Source: a virus. Taken from it: DNA of 29,765 nucleotides. The notes beneath the pieces are model-generated. The model saw nothing but the letters and a program-made list of their open reading frames with translations. It did no database searches and was not told the origin of the DNA. The stretch covers positions 1 to 29,765 of IMG/VR virus record IMGVR_UViG_3300011116_001022, one strand, 5' to 3'. The stretch's first letter is position 1. Every line of letters begins with the position of its first letter. A program made the translations under genes and the position numbers. Of this stretch, positions 12,957 to 21,867 are shown one piece after another.

Positions 12957-13727
12957 GTGAGTAGTTTGATTCAAACGCCACTGACCTATAAGGGACTTCC
13001 AACCCCTGCCTTTCAAGTTCCAGTTGCTCAAGCGTCGTCAAGTTCAACTATTGTTGATTTGCGTTCATATAATGCTGTCCATGTTGATGCATACATGAAT
13101 GCATCATCCGCAAGTTTCGACATCATTATTGAAGGAAGCAATTCGCAGTCTGGCGTATTTATCACAATGCCAGACCCGAATGCCGTAAAGACTGGCGTAA
13201 CTTCTAATACGACGTTTAATGTGCTTGCTGGTGCGGCGTTTGTCCGTGCACGAGTAACGAACGTTAGTGGTACGTTTGCAGTCGGTCAAGGAATCCAAAT
13301 CTATCTCACGCCATATGTGGCTGCTGGTAATACAAACGTCAATATCTCCAACGTTGCAAACCAGAACCTTTCACAAGTCAATGGGTCTGCATTTAGTCTT
13401 GGACAAGCACTCGCTTCGGCATCGCTGCCAGTCGTTGTTGCTGGCACAGGTACTGCAACAACGACGGCTATTCCAGTGGCTGTTGCAACAACCACGCTGC
13501 TTGCAGCTAATAGCGCACGACGTGGAGCGACTATCTATAACGACAGTTCTAGTCATTCGCATGTGAAGCTTGGAAGCGGAGCTACAGGATCAGATTTCAC
13601 TGTTGTCCTTCAAGCCGTCACCGTTAACGTTGGCGGGTATTACGAGGTTCCAGCCGGATATACGGGAATTGTGACGGCGTACGGCACAACCGCCGCTGGT
13701 AATTGGCGTGTGACGGAGTTGACCTAA
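12957..13727 (+). CDS. Beta-rich virion surface protein
   Basis: The product is 256 residues from a GTG start with AGGA about eight bases upstream. The N-terminal 120 residues form a beta-sandwich-like pattern (YNAVHVDAYMNASSASFDIIIEGSN, RARVTNVSG). The C-terminal 75 residues (ARRGATIYNDSSSH, VKLGSGA, GGYYEVPAGYTGIVTAYG, RVTEL) match a small beta domain common at the C-terminus of phage virion and fibre proteins. There are no transmembrane segments. As the first gene after the capsid candidate and before the long spikes it is probably a vertex, spike-base or decoration protein. Confidence 0.7.
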   Translation: MSSLIQTPLTYKGLPTPAFQVPVAQASSSSTIVDLRSYNAVHVDAYMNASSASFDIIIEGSNSQSGVFITMPDPNAVKTGVTSNTTFNVLAGAAFVRARVTNVSGTFAVGQGIQIYLTPYVAAGNTNVNISNVANQNLSQVNGSAFSLGQALASASLPVVVAGTGTATTTAIPVAVATTTLLAANSARRGATIYNDSSSHSHVKLGSGATGSDFTVVLQAVTVNVGGYYEVPAGYTGIVTAYGTTAAGNWRVTELT

Positions 13728-13728
13728 C

Positions 13729-14265
13729 ATGCCGTTAGCAAATCCTGTACGAGTAGGTCGTCAATCCACGCTGATTGCAACAGTTACCGTCTCAACAGCA
13801 GTTACATCAATTGTGTTTGCGAGTGTTCCAACCGGATACACTGATCTTTATGTTCGTTTTGACGCAATTACGAGTGATGCAAACAATCAGTATGTTCAAC
13901 TGCGATTTAATGGAGATACCGGAGCCAATTACGGAACAAAAGATTTACGTTGGGGGCCAACAAATAACAACGATGTTTACCCAACATCAACCTACATTAT
14001 TTGTGGTAGAGCCAATTCGAGCGCAATTGCTACCAGTCGTAGTTCTGGAGAAATGTATGTTTGGAATTATTTAAACACGACGTTTCATAAATGGACGCAG
14101 GGTCAACAGATAATGCCGCAAAGTCCAGCTGCTAGTGCGCCTGATGGATATTTGATTTACAGCAAATGGCACAACACTGCCGCAATTAGCACCGTTACCT
14201 ACACGATGTCTGCCGGAGACTTTGTTGCTGGTAGCGTATTTTCCTTGTACGGAGTCACTGTCTAA
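13729..14265 (+). CDS. Small spike protein with shared beta domain
   Basis: The product is 178 residues. LIATVTVSTAVTSIVFASVPTGYTDLYVRF opens a beta domain that recurs as the C-terminal 180 residues of the next protein (LIATVNVTVQYNGSINFTSIPQTYTDLLI), so the two are related by domain duplication. Similar domains occur at the ends of phage tail fibres and probably mediate trimerisation or receptor contact. The ATG follows the previous stop as TAACATG, with GGAG ten bases upstream. The stop overlaps the next start as TAATG. Confidence 0.75.
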   Translation: MPLANPVRVGRQSTLIATVTVSTAVTSIVFASVPTGYTDLYVRFDAITSDANNQYVQLRFNGDTGANYGTKDLRWGPTNNNDVYPTSTYIICGRANSSAIATSRSSGEMYVWNYLNTTFHKWTQGQQIMPQSPAASAPDGYLIYSKWHNTAAISTVTYTMSAGDFVAGSVFSLYGVTV

Positions 14266-16394
14266 TGACTGCGCCGGGACTCAACTCCTACCTCTATTCG
14301 TGGTACACGGTACGCGAGCTTGGAGCCTTAGGAAACGGCAACGATGACGACGCGCCTTCCATACAGCGGACGATGGATCGTGCATCCTCGAACGGTGGAG
14401 GTATGGTTATTGTTCCCGCGGGCACATACAGACTTGGAAGCTCCTTAAGTTGGACTGGTCTTACAAACGTTTGTGTATGGCTCAATGTTGGTGTGAGCTT
14501 TACGGGTTCGGGTTCGTTGCCATCGGCAACTGGAACCAACAATTCAATCTTTGATTTCCGTGCAGGGTCGCCAAGTGCTGGCACGTCGGTACTTGCGTCG
14601 TTGCCATTGGCATCGGATGGATTGGCAACACCAACCATTTCATTGCCAGCCGCTAACGCAATCACTCAAACAAACATCGTCACCGGCTCCGCAATTGTTG
14701 CCAGTGGATTGACGGGTACTGATCCCAATTCAACGCGATTTGTTGGGGGACGGTACAACGGCTGTCCTACTAGTGGCACATTTGTTACTGGTGATTTCGT
14801 TGTTGATTTAACTGGTAGTTTCTGGATTTGCACTCAAGGTAACTCAAGTGGTGGAGTTTGGGTGCAAGTCGCTGCCAATCAATATCCGGGGCCACCAGTA
14901 ACTGGTGTTTATGCTGCAACGCAACTATTGTCAACTGGTGGCACGACGCCGGTTATTTCGCTCGATCCTTCTGCCGCAATAGTCCAAACAAACACGATTG
15001 GTGGAACCAGCGTCCAAGCCACAGGTTTACCCGGAGCCACTGCGGGTGGTCGGTTCGTCGGCGCAACCAATAACGGCGCGCCTACTTCAGGATCGTTCCT
15101 TGCAGGTGATTTCATAATTGACAAGACAGCGGCTATTTGGATTTGCACGGAAAGCAGTTCGGTTGCAGCTCCCCAAGGCACATGGCAAATGCTGGCGGCC
15201 AGCGCGACTCCGGGCAACATTGTGACCGGAGTTCAAGCAAGTGCTCCGTTGTCATCTACTGCTGGCACAACGCCAACAATTTCTCTGCCACCAAATGGCG
15301 TGATAAATCAAACAGTTCCTATTAGTGCTTCCGCACTGGTTGCGAATGGTGTTCCCGGCGCAACTGCCGGTGCAGCATTTGTTGGCGGCACCGTAAATGG
15401 AAAGCCCACTTCCGGTACCGGGTATCAAAAGGGTGATTTCGTAATTGATCAAACAGGATCAATTTGGATTTGCACCGCAATTGCGCCAACCGGCGGCCCG
15501 CAGGGCACATGGGTGCAAATGGCGGGAAACACTGTCGTAGGTTCACCAGTCACTGGTGTTAGCGCAACGGCTCCAATCATATCGACCAGCGGAACAACGC
15601 CGACTATTTCGTGGGACAGCTCGTACGCTTTAACACAAACGGCTGTAATTACCGGCACGGCTTTGAAGCCGTCCGGTTTGACGGGCGCAACGGCAGCTAC
15701 TCGGTTTGTCGGAGGTACTGCGTCGTCCGCCCCGACATCAGGCACGTGGAGCGTTGGAGATTTTGTCGTCACACAAAACGCAAAAATATTTGTGTGCACG
15801 GTTGCCGGTACAGCACCGGCGGCAGTGTGGACTCAGCTTACTTCAGCTTCCAGCGGCGGCAGTGGTGCACTTACCCTTATTGCAACGGTAAACGTCACAG
15901 TTCAATATAACGGGTCGATCAATTTCACGAGTATTCCGCAGACGTACACAGATTTATTAATCACTGGTCGCCTGTTTGGTAATGGTACCGCTGTAGAAGA
16001 AGTCATGTTACGTGTTAACGGTGTAACAACAGGCTACCAAGGATATAACAGTAAAGTTCCGTCTACGGCAACGGCATTTACCCAGTCTCGCAACGCGACT
16101 ACCGGATGGAGGGCAATTTGCAATTGGGGAGGCAGTGGCACTACTAACGGCTGGGGACAATTTCAGGCAACAATACCTAACTACGCACGCACGGCGACGC
16201 CACATGTACAAACAATTTCGGCTACTTGGGACAATTACGGTACGAGTGCTCTTGACTCATATCGCGGTTGGTTTAATGGCTATCATGTTGCAATACCGTC
16301 TACATATAATGTGACCGATATATCAATTTTAGGAGCTACTGGTGTCACTGATTGGATGGTTGGCACGTACGTTCAATTGTGGGGTAGATCATGA
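14265..16394 (+). CDS. Modular receptor-binding spike with pectate-lyase-like cap
   Basis: The product is 709 residues. Residues about 10-105 carry the pectate-lyase-3/tailspike N-cap signature (VRELGALGNGNDDDAPSIQ, then GGGMVIVPAGTYRLGSSL). Residues 133 to about 531 are four repeats of 106-109 residues, each with RFVGGT-NG-PTSG, GDFVVDxTGSIWICT and VTGV-A..LSTxGTTPxIS. The last 180 residues are the beta domain shared with the preceding gene. The arrangement is that of an elongated trimeric adhesin or tailspike-like fibre. No catalytic depolymerase residues are evident, so binding rather than cleavage is more likely. It overlaps its neighbours as TAATG and ATGA. Confidence 0.85.
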   Translation: MTAPGLNSYLYSWYTVRELGALGNGNDDDAPSIQRTMDRASSNGGGMVIVPAGTYRLGSSLSWTGLTNVCVWLNVGVSFTGSGSLPSATGTNNSIFDFRAGSPSAGTSVLASLPLASDGLATPTISLPAANAITQTNIVTGSAIVASGLTGTDPNSTRFVGGRYNGCPTSGTFVTGDFVVDLTGSFWICTQGNSSGGVWVQVAANQYPGPPVTGVYAATQLLSTGGTTPVISLDPSAAIVQTNTIGGTSVQATGLPGATAGGRFVGATNNGAPTSGSFLAGDFIIDKTAAIWICTESSSVAAPQGTWQMLAASATPGNIVTGVQASAPLSSTAGTTPTISLPPNGVINQTVPISASALVANGVPGATAGAAFVGGTVNGKPTSGTGYQKGDFVIDQTGSIWICTAIAPTGGPQGTWVQMAGNTVVGSPVTGVSATAPIISTSGTTPTISWDSSYALTQTAVITGTALKPSGLTGATAATRFVGGTASSAPTSGTWSVGDFVVTQNAKIFVCTVAGTAPAAVWTQLTSASSGGSGALTLIATVNVTVQYNGSINFTSIPQTYTDLLITGRLFGNGTAVEEVMLRVNGVTTGYQGYNSKVPSTATAFTQSRNATTGWRAICNWGGSGTTNGWGQFQATIPNYARTATPHVQTISATWDNYGTSALDSYRGWFNGYHVAIPSTYNVTDISILGATGVTDWMVGTYVQLWGRS
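14661..15857 (+). repeat. Four in-frame modules of the spike gene
   Basis: Units begin at 14661, 14979, 15303 and 15630 (318, 324, 327 and about 228 bases; the last lacks the trailing part). Each encodes QT-x-I-x-G, a PTSGT-x-GDF block and an IWICT strand. Divergence at the DNA level shows they are not recent copies. Homologous recombination between units could change spike length. Confidence 0.8.
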
Positions 16395-16633
16395 AACTTG
16401 TTGTAAATTGTGAAACTGGCGAGCAAGTGTTTGTCCCGTTCACGGACGAAGAACGAGAGGAACACGAACAGCGTGCTAGCAATGCAATGCCAGAGAGTGA
16501 GTCTCCGCCGGTGCCGGACACCAGCGAACTGCTGGAGAGACTTGCACAACTGGAAGGACTTGTGCAGAAGCTTGCAACTGCGAAAACAACCAAGTCGAAA
16601 ACGGTAGTTGCAGCTTCTGAAGCGTCGGCATGA
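16391..16633 (+). CDS. Small acidic helical protein downstream of spike
   Basis: The product is 80 residues. MKLVVNCETGEQ with a VPFTDEEREEHEQR helix matches a small protein type often encoded just after phage fibre genes. The middle is Pro-rich and the C-terminal half a coiled coil (SELLERLAQLEGLVQKLATAK). The ATG overlaps the spike stop as ATGA. A chaperone or trimerisation role for the spike is a reasonable guess from position and coiled-coil content, but is not shown. Confidence 0.7.
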   Translation: MKLVVNCETGEQVFVPFTDEEREEHEQRASNAMPESESPPVPDTSELLERLAQLEGLVQKLATAKTTKSKTVVAASEASA

Positions 16634-17229
16634 GCAGCGATCAGTCATTCTGGGAGCCAATTACACGCACTGCCGCTGACTCTGCTGGCATTGATCCTAA
16701 CTTGTTTGTGGCATTAATTTACGTTGAAAGTAAGTTTGATCCAGAGATTATTAGTGATGCTGGCGCGGTGGGAATTGCCCAGCTAGTTCCACGTTGGCAC
16801 CCAACGGTAGATGGACGTGATCCGTACGCTTCTCTGATATATGCTGCGCGTCTGCTTAAATCCCATTTGGATGAATTCGGTTCGGAATCTTTGGCATTAG
16901 CGGCGTATAACGCCGGTGCCGGAGCTGTCTACGGAGCCGGTATGGCAATACCGGAAAATGGGGAAACTCCCCAACTGGTTCAAGCTGTGCTTGCGTACCG
17001 CGCCGGATTAGTCGGAGCAGTGTTACCCGCACCAATTGCCGCTCCGTCAACTTCGCCCCCCGATGTCACTCCAGCACCAGCACCAGCACCCGCACCCGAA
17101 CCAGTTCCCACGCCGATTGCCACAGCAATTGGCGCAGTAGTAGCTGGGGCGAAACTAGAAGCAATTGATAAACGGGTCGTGGTTGGCGTAAGTCTCCTCG
17201 CAGTTTTATTGTTACTATCGGACGACTAA
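16630..17229 (+). CDS. Membrane-anchored lytic transglycosylase (SLT domain)
   Basis: The product is 199 residues. Residues about 10-125 are an SLT/goose-lysozyme-like domain: catalytic Glu33 in YVESKFDP, then DAGAVGIAQLVP and ALAAYNAGAGAV. Such enzymes cleave the glycan strand of peptidoglycan. A Pro/Ala linker (about 130-160) leads to a C-terminal transmembrane helix ending LLLLSDD. This is the same build as the M23 protein at 1361: enzyme, proline linker, tail anchor. A virion enzyme fixed in the viral membrane and used during entry, like the transglycosylase of tectiviruses, is likely. It overlaps neighbours as ATGA and TAATG. Confidence 0.9.
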   Translation: MSSDQSFWEPITRTAADSAGIDPNLFVALIYVESKFDPEIISDAGAVGIAQLVPRWHPTVDGRDPYASLIYAARLLKSHLDEFGSESLALAAYNAGAGAVYGAGMAIPENGETPQLVQAVLAYRAGLVGAVLPAPIAAPSTSPPDVTPAPAPAPAPEPVPTPIATAIGAVVAGAKLEAIDKRVVVGVSLLAVLLLLSDD

Positions 17230-17405
17230 TGAAAAATCCGTTGGTTATTTTCGGAGTTGCGTTTGTTGCAATGGTTGTTGCGTCAAGAGTGCTCTTGAAG
17301 CCTGCATCGTCAAGCATCGTTGGCGCAGCATTGGGAAACCCGTCCGGGTCGGTTCCATTTGCAATTGGCGCAACAGCGATGGGGCCAATCGGAGGAGTCT
17401 TCTAA
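17229..17405 (+). CDS. 58-residue membrane protein
   Basis: The product is 58 residues, MKNPLVIFGVAFVAMVVASR at the start giving one clear transmembrane helix, then a Gly/Ala/Ser-rich tail ending GGVF. Start and stop overlap both neighbours (TAATG at each end), which strongly supports translation. The N-terminal KNP before the helix is reminiscent of the basic-NP motif in other small membrane proteins here, but lacks the Arg. It is probably a virion membrane protein or an anchor for the adjacent spike proteins. Confidence 0.75.
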   Translation: MKNPLVIFGVAFVAMVVASRVLLKPASSSIVGAALGNPSGSVPFAIGATAMGPIGGVF

Positions 17406-18106
17406 TGCCAAGCGTTTCGGATTGGTTTTCCGGTTGGAGAGTGATTACAGATTTCGGAGCTGATCCAACGGGAAATAGCGATTCCAGTGTTCCCCTAACG
17501 CGGGCAATTGCGTCGTTGCCAGTGGGAGGAATGATCATTGTTCCAAGTGGAACATTTCGGTTCACCGAACCAGTCGTGTGGGGAACGTCTACGAATGTGA
17601 TGGTGTGGTTTGCTGGTGGAGCTTCGCGGATTGGGGACAATAGCGCATTTACAGCGAGTGGCACGGGAAATATCATTGTCACTTGGAACGGTTCGAATGT
17701 TCCACTTACCAGTGTAAACGCTGCACAAGCATTACAGAAAACAAGCCCCAATAATATCAGCGCATACTGTGACGGCAGGAGGGCAAGTTTTGCATTGACA
17801 ACAAACCAAACGAGAAACCAACGGATTTACAATTCCATAGACTGCCAAGTAGTAATTAACGGCAGTGTTCAACAGCCATACTTGCAAGAGTCTTCGCTTC
17901 CGTGGATAAGTCCGATTGATCAAGCTGGTCAATTCAGAATGGTCGTTCGTCCAATTAACGGAGTATCACAAAGCGTTCTTGTAATGAATCGTCCACCATC
18001 ACGCGGCGCGAATGTGCAGATACAACTGCCAAATGACAACGGTACAACAAGCACGAGCGTAAGACGTTATCCATTGCCGCCACGTTTCATTGCACTGGGA
18101 GTATAA
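17405..18106 (+). CDS. Second pectate-lyase-capped spike protein
   Basis: The product is 233 residues. WRVITDFGADPTGNSDSSVPLTRAI followed by GGMIIVPSGTFRFTEP is the same pectate-lyase-like N-cap as in the 709-residue spike, but without the repeats or C-terminal beta domain. A beta-rich C-terminal half follows (VVINGSVQQPYLQESS, FRMVVRPINGVSQSV). It may pair with or replace the longer spike. The ATG shares a base with the previous stop (TAATG). No enzymatic residues are evident. Confidence 0.75.
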   Translation: MPSVSDWFSGWRVITDFGADPTGNSDSSVPLTRAIASLPVGGMIIVPSGTFRFTEPVVWGTSTNVMVWFAGGASRIGDNSAFTASGTGNIIVTWNGSNVPLTSVNAAQALQKTSPNNISAYCDGRRASFALTTNQTRNQRIYNSIDCQVVINGSVQQPYLQESSLPWISPIDQAGQFRMVVRPINGVSQSVLVMNRPPSRGANVQIQLPNDNGTTSTSVRRYPLPPRFIALGV

Positions 18107-18109
18107 AAA

Positions 18110-21100
18110 ATGGCAAAGCACGTAATTCTTGAAGCTTATACGTTCGTTCCAGCAACGTCCACCATCACCGTAATTGGAAAAGCAATTCGTGCAGAACAAT
18201 TGCTTCTTATTACAAACGTGACACAAGGCGTTGTGTTGTACAACTTCAGTGATCCAAGTTTGGGAGCAACAATTACCACTAGCTTTGCTTCAGGAACTGA
18301 GTCAACAACTATCGTTCTCACTGGGTATTCCACAACAGCGATGTTGTCGACGCACAAGCTGTCAATTCTTGTTGAGGAAACGTATCAGGAAATCGCTCCC
18401 GCAGAAACGTTTTTTGATCCGGTTGGTAAGCAGCGAGTTTCGACTCCTCAAGCTTTAATTGATACTGACTTTGAGTACGGGATACAGCCGACAAAGTGGG
18501 AATCTATCGGTTTGTTGGTAAACAGACCATCAGCGTATTACGATGCCACTTCGCCGGTCAATTCCGCGGTGACTGGTATTACGCTGAATACGATGACTTA
18601 TGCCACTGCGAATTCGCAGACCACAGTAACGCTTATTTTTTCAGCGACAGTGGCTTCACAAATTAGTGTTGGTCAACCAATCTTCGTTATTGGAAGTCTT
18701 GATCCGTCATGTGACGGATGGCAAATCGCTGATACGGTTTCCACAACAACTGTTACATACAAGCTCATTGGCACGCCTGTAGTGGCAAGTCCTGTATTGG
18801 ATTCGTTGAAAACTACGGTGTTTGCAGGGACGTTTTATACAGGAGCCGCAATACCCCTTGCTTCATCCGGGTCTCTTGTTGCATCGTCCTCAAGCGTCAT
18901 GACCGTTGCAACTGCTACCGCTCACGGTTTGACCGTTGGTGATCATGTCTTTGTAACTGGCACCTCGGGAACTACTGGCACAACGTGCAACGGGCCTTGG
19001 GTGGTCAGCTCGATTGAGAGTACAAGCCAATTCCGCATCACAACGAACGCCAGTGGAGCGGCACTTACGCCGGGAACTGCAACGCTCTCCAGTCTTTCAA
19101 CAACGCTGTATAGTCGAAATCCGGGTTACGTCACCCATCGGGCATATGATGGCGGCGTGCAATTTACCAACCAAATTGCGGCACACGGTTACACGGTAGT
19201 TCGGCAGACACGTCGGTATTTCCGTTATCAAAGTGGCAAAGGGATACAATTTTCAACCGGATCAATTTTGAAGCCTGCTTTGACGGTTGACACAATCAGT
19301 GCAGGTGGAACAACGGTTGGCAGCACAATCACTGTTACGTGCAAAACGCCACACGGTTTGAGTGCGTCTGGGTCAAGCCAGATTATTATCAGTGGCGTTA
19401 ATGAAGCTGGGTACAACGGAACGTACGTTGTTGCTACAACACCCAATATATTGCAACTGACAGTTCTAGCAACGTCAACTCTTGCTTCCACGACTGCAAC
19501 TGCAAGTGCGGTAACCGGATCGTATCAAGTAACTCCGGGCCAGTGGTACGGTTCAAAAAACCGTCTTGGAATGTTTGATTCGCAAAATGGGTTCTTTTTC
19601 GAGCATGACGGACTCAACTTGTACGCCGTCAAGCGTTCGAGCACATCACAAATCAGTGGTACTGGCGCAGTCGATATTTCGTCTAATCCCAGCCAAATCA
19701 ACGGTACTTCAACGCAATTTTCGAAGCAGCTAAGCCCCGGAGATACTATTGTAATTCGAGGGAGTACGTATCAAGTACTTCAGATATTGTCAGATACGGT
19801 CATGTTCATCAGTCCTAACTATCGTGGAGCTACCGTATCAAATGTTGCTTCCAATCTAATTATTTCGAAGACTGTTGACACAAGGTACGCGCAGTCAACG
19901 TGGAATATAGATCGCTGTGATGGAACTGGTGCCAGCGGCTTCAATGTCGATCTTACAAAGATGCAGATGTTTTATGCTGATTATTCGTGGTACGGTGCTG
20001 GGGCAATTCGCTTTGGTTTCAAGAATAATCGTGGAGAAATTGTCTACGCCCACCGTATTGTCAATAACAATGTGAACACTGAAGCGTACATGCGTTCCGG
20101 TAATCTTCCGGCGCGGTACGAAACTACCACCGTCCCACCAATTACGACGCTTGCGGCAACGCTGTCCAGCTCCGCAACGACGGGTGCGACCTTAACCGTT
20201 GCCGACGCCACGAGCTTTCCGCCAAGCGGCACGGTATTTCTTAGCACTGCGACGGGTGGTTCCGGCGGTGCGCTGGCGCAGGTGGAATATATTTCCTATT
20301 CGGCGCGTTCAGGGAACGTCCTTACCATTGCGTCCCGCAATACGATTGGCGTTACGACATCCGCTCAAACTTGGACGTATTCGGCAACCGGCCCCATTCA
20401 GGTGCAGCTACATGCACCGTCGCAAGCATCGACGGTCTCTCATTGGGGATCAAGCGTCATGATGGATGGAAGATATGACGACGACAAGTCGCTGGTGTTC
20501 AATACCGGCATGGCGGCTCCGGCAGTGTGGACGATCAATGCAACGCGCAGGCCAATAATTTCCTTGCGCGTCAGTCCTTCGGTTGATAATGGTTTTGTTG
20601 GCAGTTTGCTAGGTTCGCGGGAAATCGTGAATCGGATGCAAATGGTTCTTCGTCAAATGGACGGCTTTACAACTTCATCAACCGCGTTCAAAGTCGACCT
20701 CATATTGAATGGTGCAGTTTCATCTGGAACATGGGCAAACATTGGTGGTTCATCGCTTGCCCAATACATAATTCATTCAACCGGCACTGAGACAATTTCG
20801 GGCGGTGAAAACGTGTTTTCGTTTTTCACGAACTCTGGCGGTGTTACGCAGCAAGAACTTAATTTGGTTCGCGATTTGGGAAACAGCATCCTCGGTGGAG
20901 GAACCAGCTCGGTTTCAGTGCGCTACCCAGACGGCCCCGATGTCATGACGATGTGTGCAACGCCAGTTTCACTGGTTTATCTAAGCTCTTCTGGAAACGG
21001 AACCTTTACGCAATCGACCACGGTAACGACGTTTTCAAACTCAGTTCTTACGAACGCAATGGTTGGAGCTACAATTTACCTCGGAAGTCCCGGATCGGTA

Positions 21101-21250
21101 ACTGGTTCCGCCGGTGTGATACAAGCCGTTCAATCAGCAACCATCGCTACAGTGTCGGTTTCGCAAACGCTTACAAGTCAATCAACGTGGTTCATTTCTA
21201 ACAGTCCGTCGCTTATCGGGCGCATATCATGGACGGAGGCGCAAGCGTAA
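18110..21250 (+). CDS. 1046-residue fibre-like virion protein
   Basis: The product is 1046 residues and is the largest in the window. It is Thr/Ser/Gly/Val-rich and beta-dominated throughout. At about residues 100-135, FFDPVGKQRVSTPQALIDTDFEYG-QPTKWES matches a motif that I know from large structural proteins of marine tailed phages. Two segments resemble a repeated beta unit (MTVATATAHGLTVGDHVFVTG and ITVTCKTPHGLSASGSSQIIISG), each a PHGL-type turn typical of phage baseplate and fibre proteins. There is no membrane segment. It is probably the main spike or fibre shaft. An uninterrupted frame of over 3.1 kb and tight coupling to both neighbours make the gene certain; the exact role is not. 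Confidence 0.85.
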   Translation: MAKHVILEAYTFVPATSTITVIGKAIRAEQLLLITNVTQGVVLYNFSDPSLGATITTSFASGTESTTIVLTGYSTTAMLSTHKLSILVEETYQEIAPAETFFDPVGKQRVSTPQALIDTDFEYGIQPTKWESIGLLVNRPSAYYDATSPVNSAVTGITLNTMTYATANSQTTVTLIFSATVASQISVGQPIFVIGSLDPSCDGWQIADTVSTTTVTYKLIGTPVVASPVLDSLKTTVFAGTFYTGAAIPLASSGSLVASSSSVMTVATATAHGLTVGDHVFVTGTSGTTGTTCNGPWVVSSIESTSQFRITTNASGAALTPGTATLSSLSTTLYSRNPGYVTHRAYDGGVQFTNQIAAHGYTVVRQTRRYFRYQSGKGIQFSTGSILKPALTVDTISAGGTTVGSTITVTCKTPHGLSASGSSQIIISGVNEAGYNGTYVVATTPNILQLTVLATSTLASTTATASAVTGSYQVTPGQWYGSKNRLGMFDSQNGFFFEHDGLNLYAVKRSSTSQISGTGAVDISSNPSQINGTSTQFSKQLSPGDTIVIRGSTYQVLQILSDTVMFISPNYRGATVSNVASNLIISKTVDTRYAQSTWNIDRCDGTGASGFNVDLTKMQMFYADYSWYGAGAIRFGFKNNRGEIVYAHRIVNNNVNTEAYMRSGNLPARYETTTVPPITTLAATLSSSATTGATLTVADATSFPPSGTVFLSTATGGSGGALAQVEYISYSARSGNVLTIASRNTIGVTTSAQTWTYSATGPIQVQLHAPSQASTVSHWGSSVMMDGRYDDDKSLVFNTGMAAPAVWTINATRRPIISLRVSPSVDNGFVGSLLGSREIVNRMQMVLRQMDGFTTSSTAFKVDLILNGAVSSGTWANIGGSSLAQYIIHSTGTETISGGENVFSFFTNSGGVTQQELNLVRDLGNSILGGGTSSVSVRYPDGPDVMTMCATPVSLVYLSSSGNGTFTQSTTVTTFSNSVLTNAMVGATIYLGSPGSVTGSAGVIQAVQSATIATVSVSQTLTSQSTWFISNSPSLIGRISWTEAQA

Positions 21251-21867
21251 TGTCGCGACAGTCTGATAATTTGCCGGTTTATGTCGGTTTGGCCGGTGCA
21301 GTGTTTTTGTTCTCTCCTTGGGGGGCAACGACGCGCGACTCTATCGTTAAAGCGTTTAAGTCGGCGGTTCCCCCGGCAGCGGGAACCACTCCCCCGGCAG
21401 CGGGAACCACTCCCCCGGCAGCGGGAACCACTCCACCGGCAGCGGGAACCACTCCACCGGCAGCGGCTCCCATCAGCCGACCGGATACGCCAACGTACAA
21501 GGCTTGGCGTGCACGTCTTCCAACCACGACCTTGAACGAGCAAATCTGGGTTCAGCGATCTACCGATGGTCGTTGGGTATATGTTGCGTCTCCATCCGAG
21601 TTTGCGTCCTACGGCATACAGGCAAATATGGCGAACGTCACCGATATCCCTTGGGGTTCGCAACGGGCATTTACGGTGTTCGGCGGGAATGTGGCGTATC
21701 CCGCGTCTGAATGGGTTCGCAGCGATACGGCCACCGGCGTATTTGGTGGATATCCACAAGTACCTGCTGATATCACGCAAGCCTTGAAGGACTCATATAT
21801 GGCGGGCAAGCTGGTGCCAGTCGGCCCCGTTGGATACGCCGTTCTCAAGCAGCAGGGCGCAATTTAA
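21250..21867 (+). CDS. N-anchored protein with proline repeats
   Basis: The product is 205 residues from the ATG at 21250, which overlaps the preceding stop as TAATG and has GGAGG ten bases upstream; an ATG at 21229 would add seven residues. A transmembrane helix (about residues 9-25, LPVYVGLAGAVFLFSPWG) is followed by tandem PPAAGTT repeats (about 41-72) and a globular domain with aromatic beta strands (QIWVQRSTDGRWVYVA, AFTVFGG). The build suggests a membrane-anchored stalk that projects a domain through the capsid, perhaps attaching the preceding fibre. Confidence 0.75.
   Translation: MSRQSDNLPVYVGLAGAVFLFSPWGATTRDSIVKAFKSAVPPAAGTTPPAAGTTPPAAGTTPPAAGTTPPAAAPISRPDTPTYKAWRARLPTTTLNEQIWVQRSTDGRWVYVASPSEFASYGIQANMANVTDIPWGSQRAFTVFGGNVAYPASEWVRSDTATGVFGGYPQVPADITQALKDSYMAGKLVPVGPVGYAVLKQQGAI
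21370..21465 (+). repeat. 21-bp tandem repeats encoding PPAAGTT
   Basis: Four full 21-base units (CCCCCGGCAGCGGGAACCACT and near-identical copies) and a partial fifth encode the proline stalk. High identity suggests recent expansion and probable length variation between strains. Confidence 0.9.

Noticed and set aside
19100-19130. An RNP motif (SRNP) in the 1046-residue protein
   Set aside because: It lies deep inside the chain, lacks the preceding basic residue and is not near a terminus or a membrane helix, so it is probably chance.
14265-21250. An ordinary tailed phage because of tailspike- and fibre-like genes
   Set aside because: No terminase, portal, tape measure or tail tube gene is visible, and the packaging ATPase is of the HerA/A32 type. 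Fibre domains move freely between virus groups. It remains possible if the window is incomplete.
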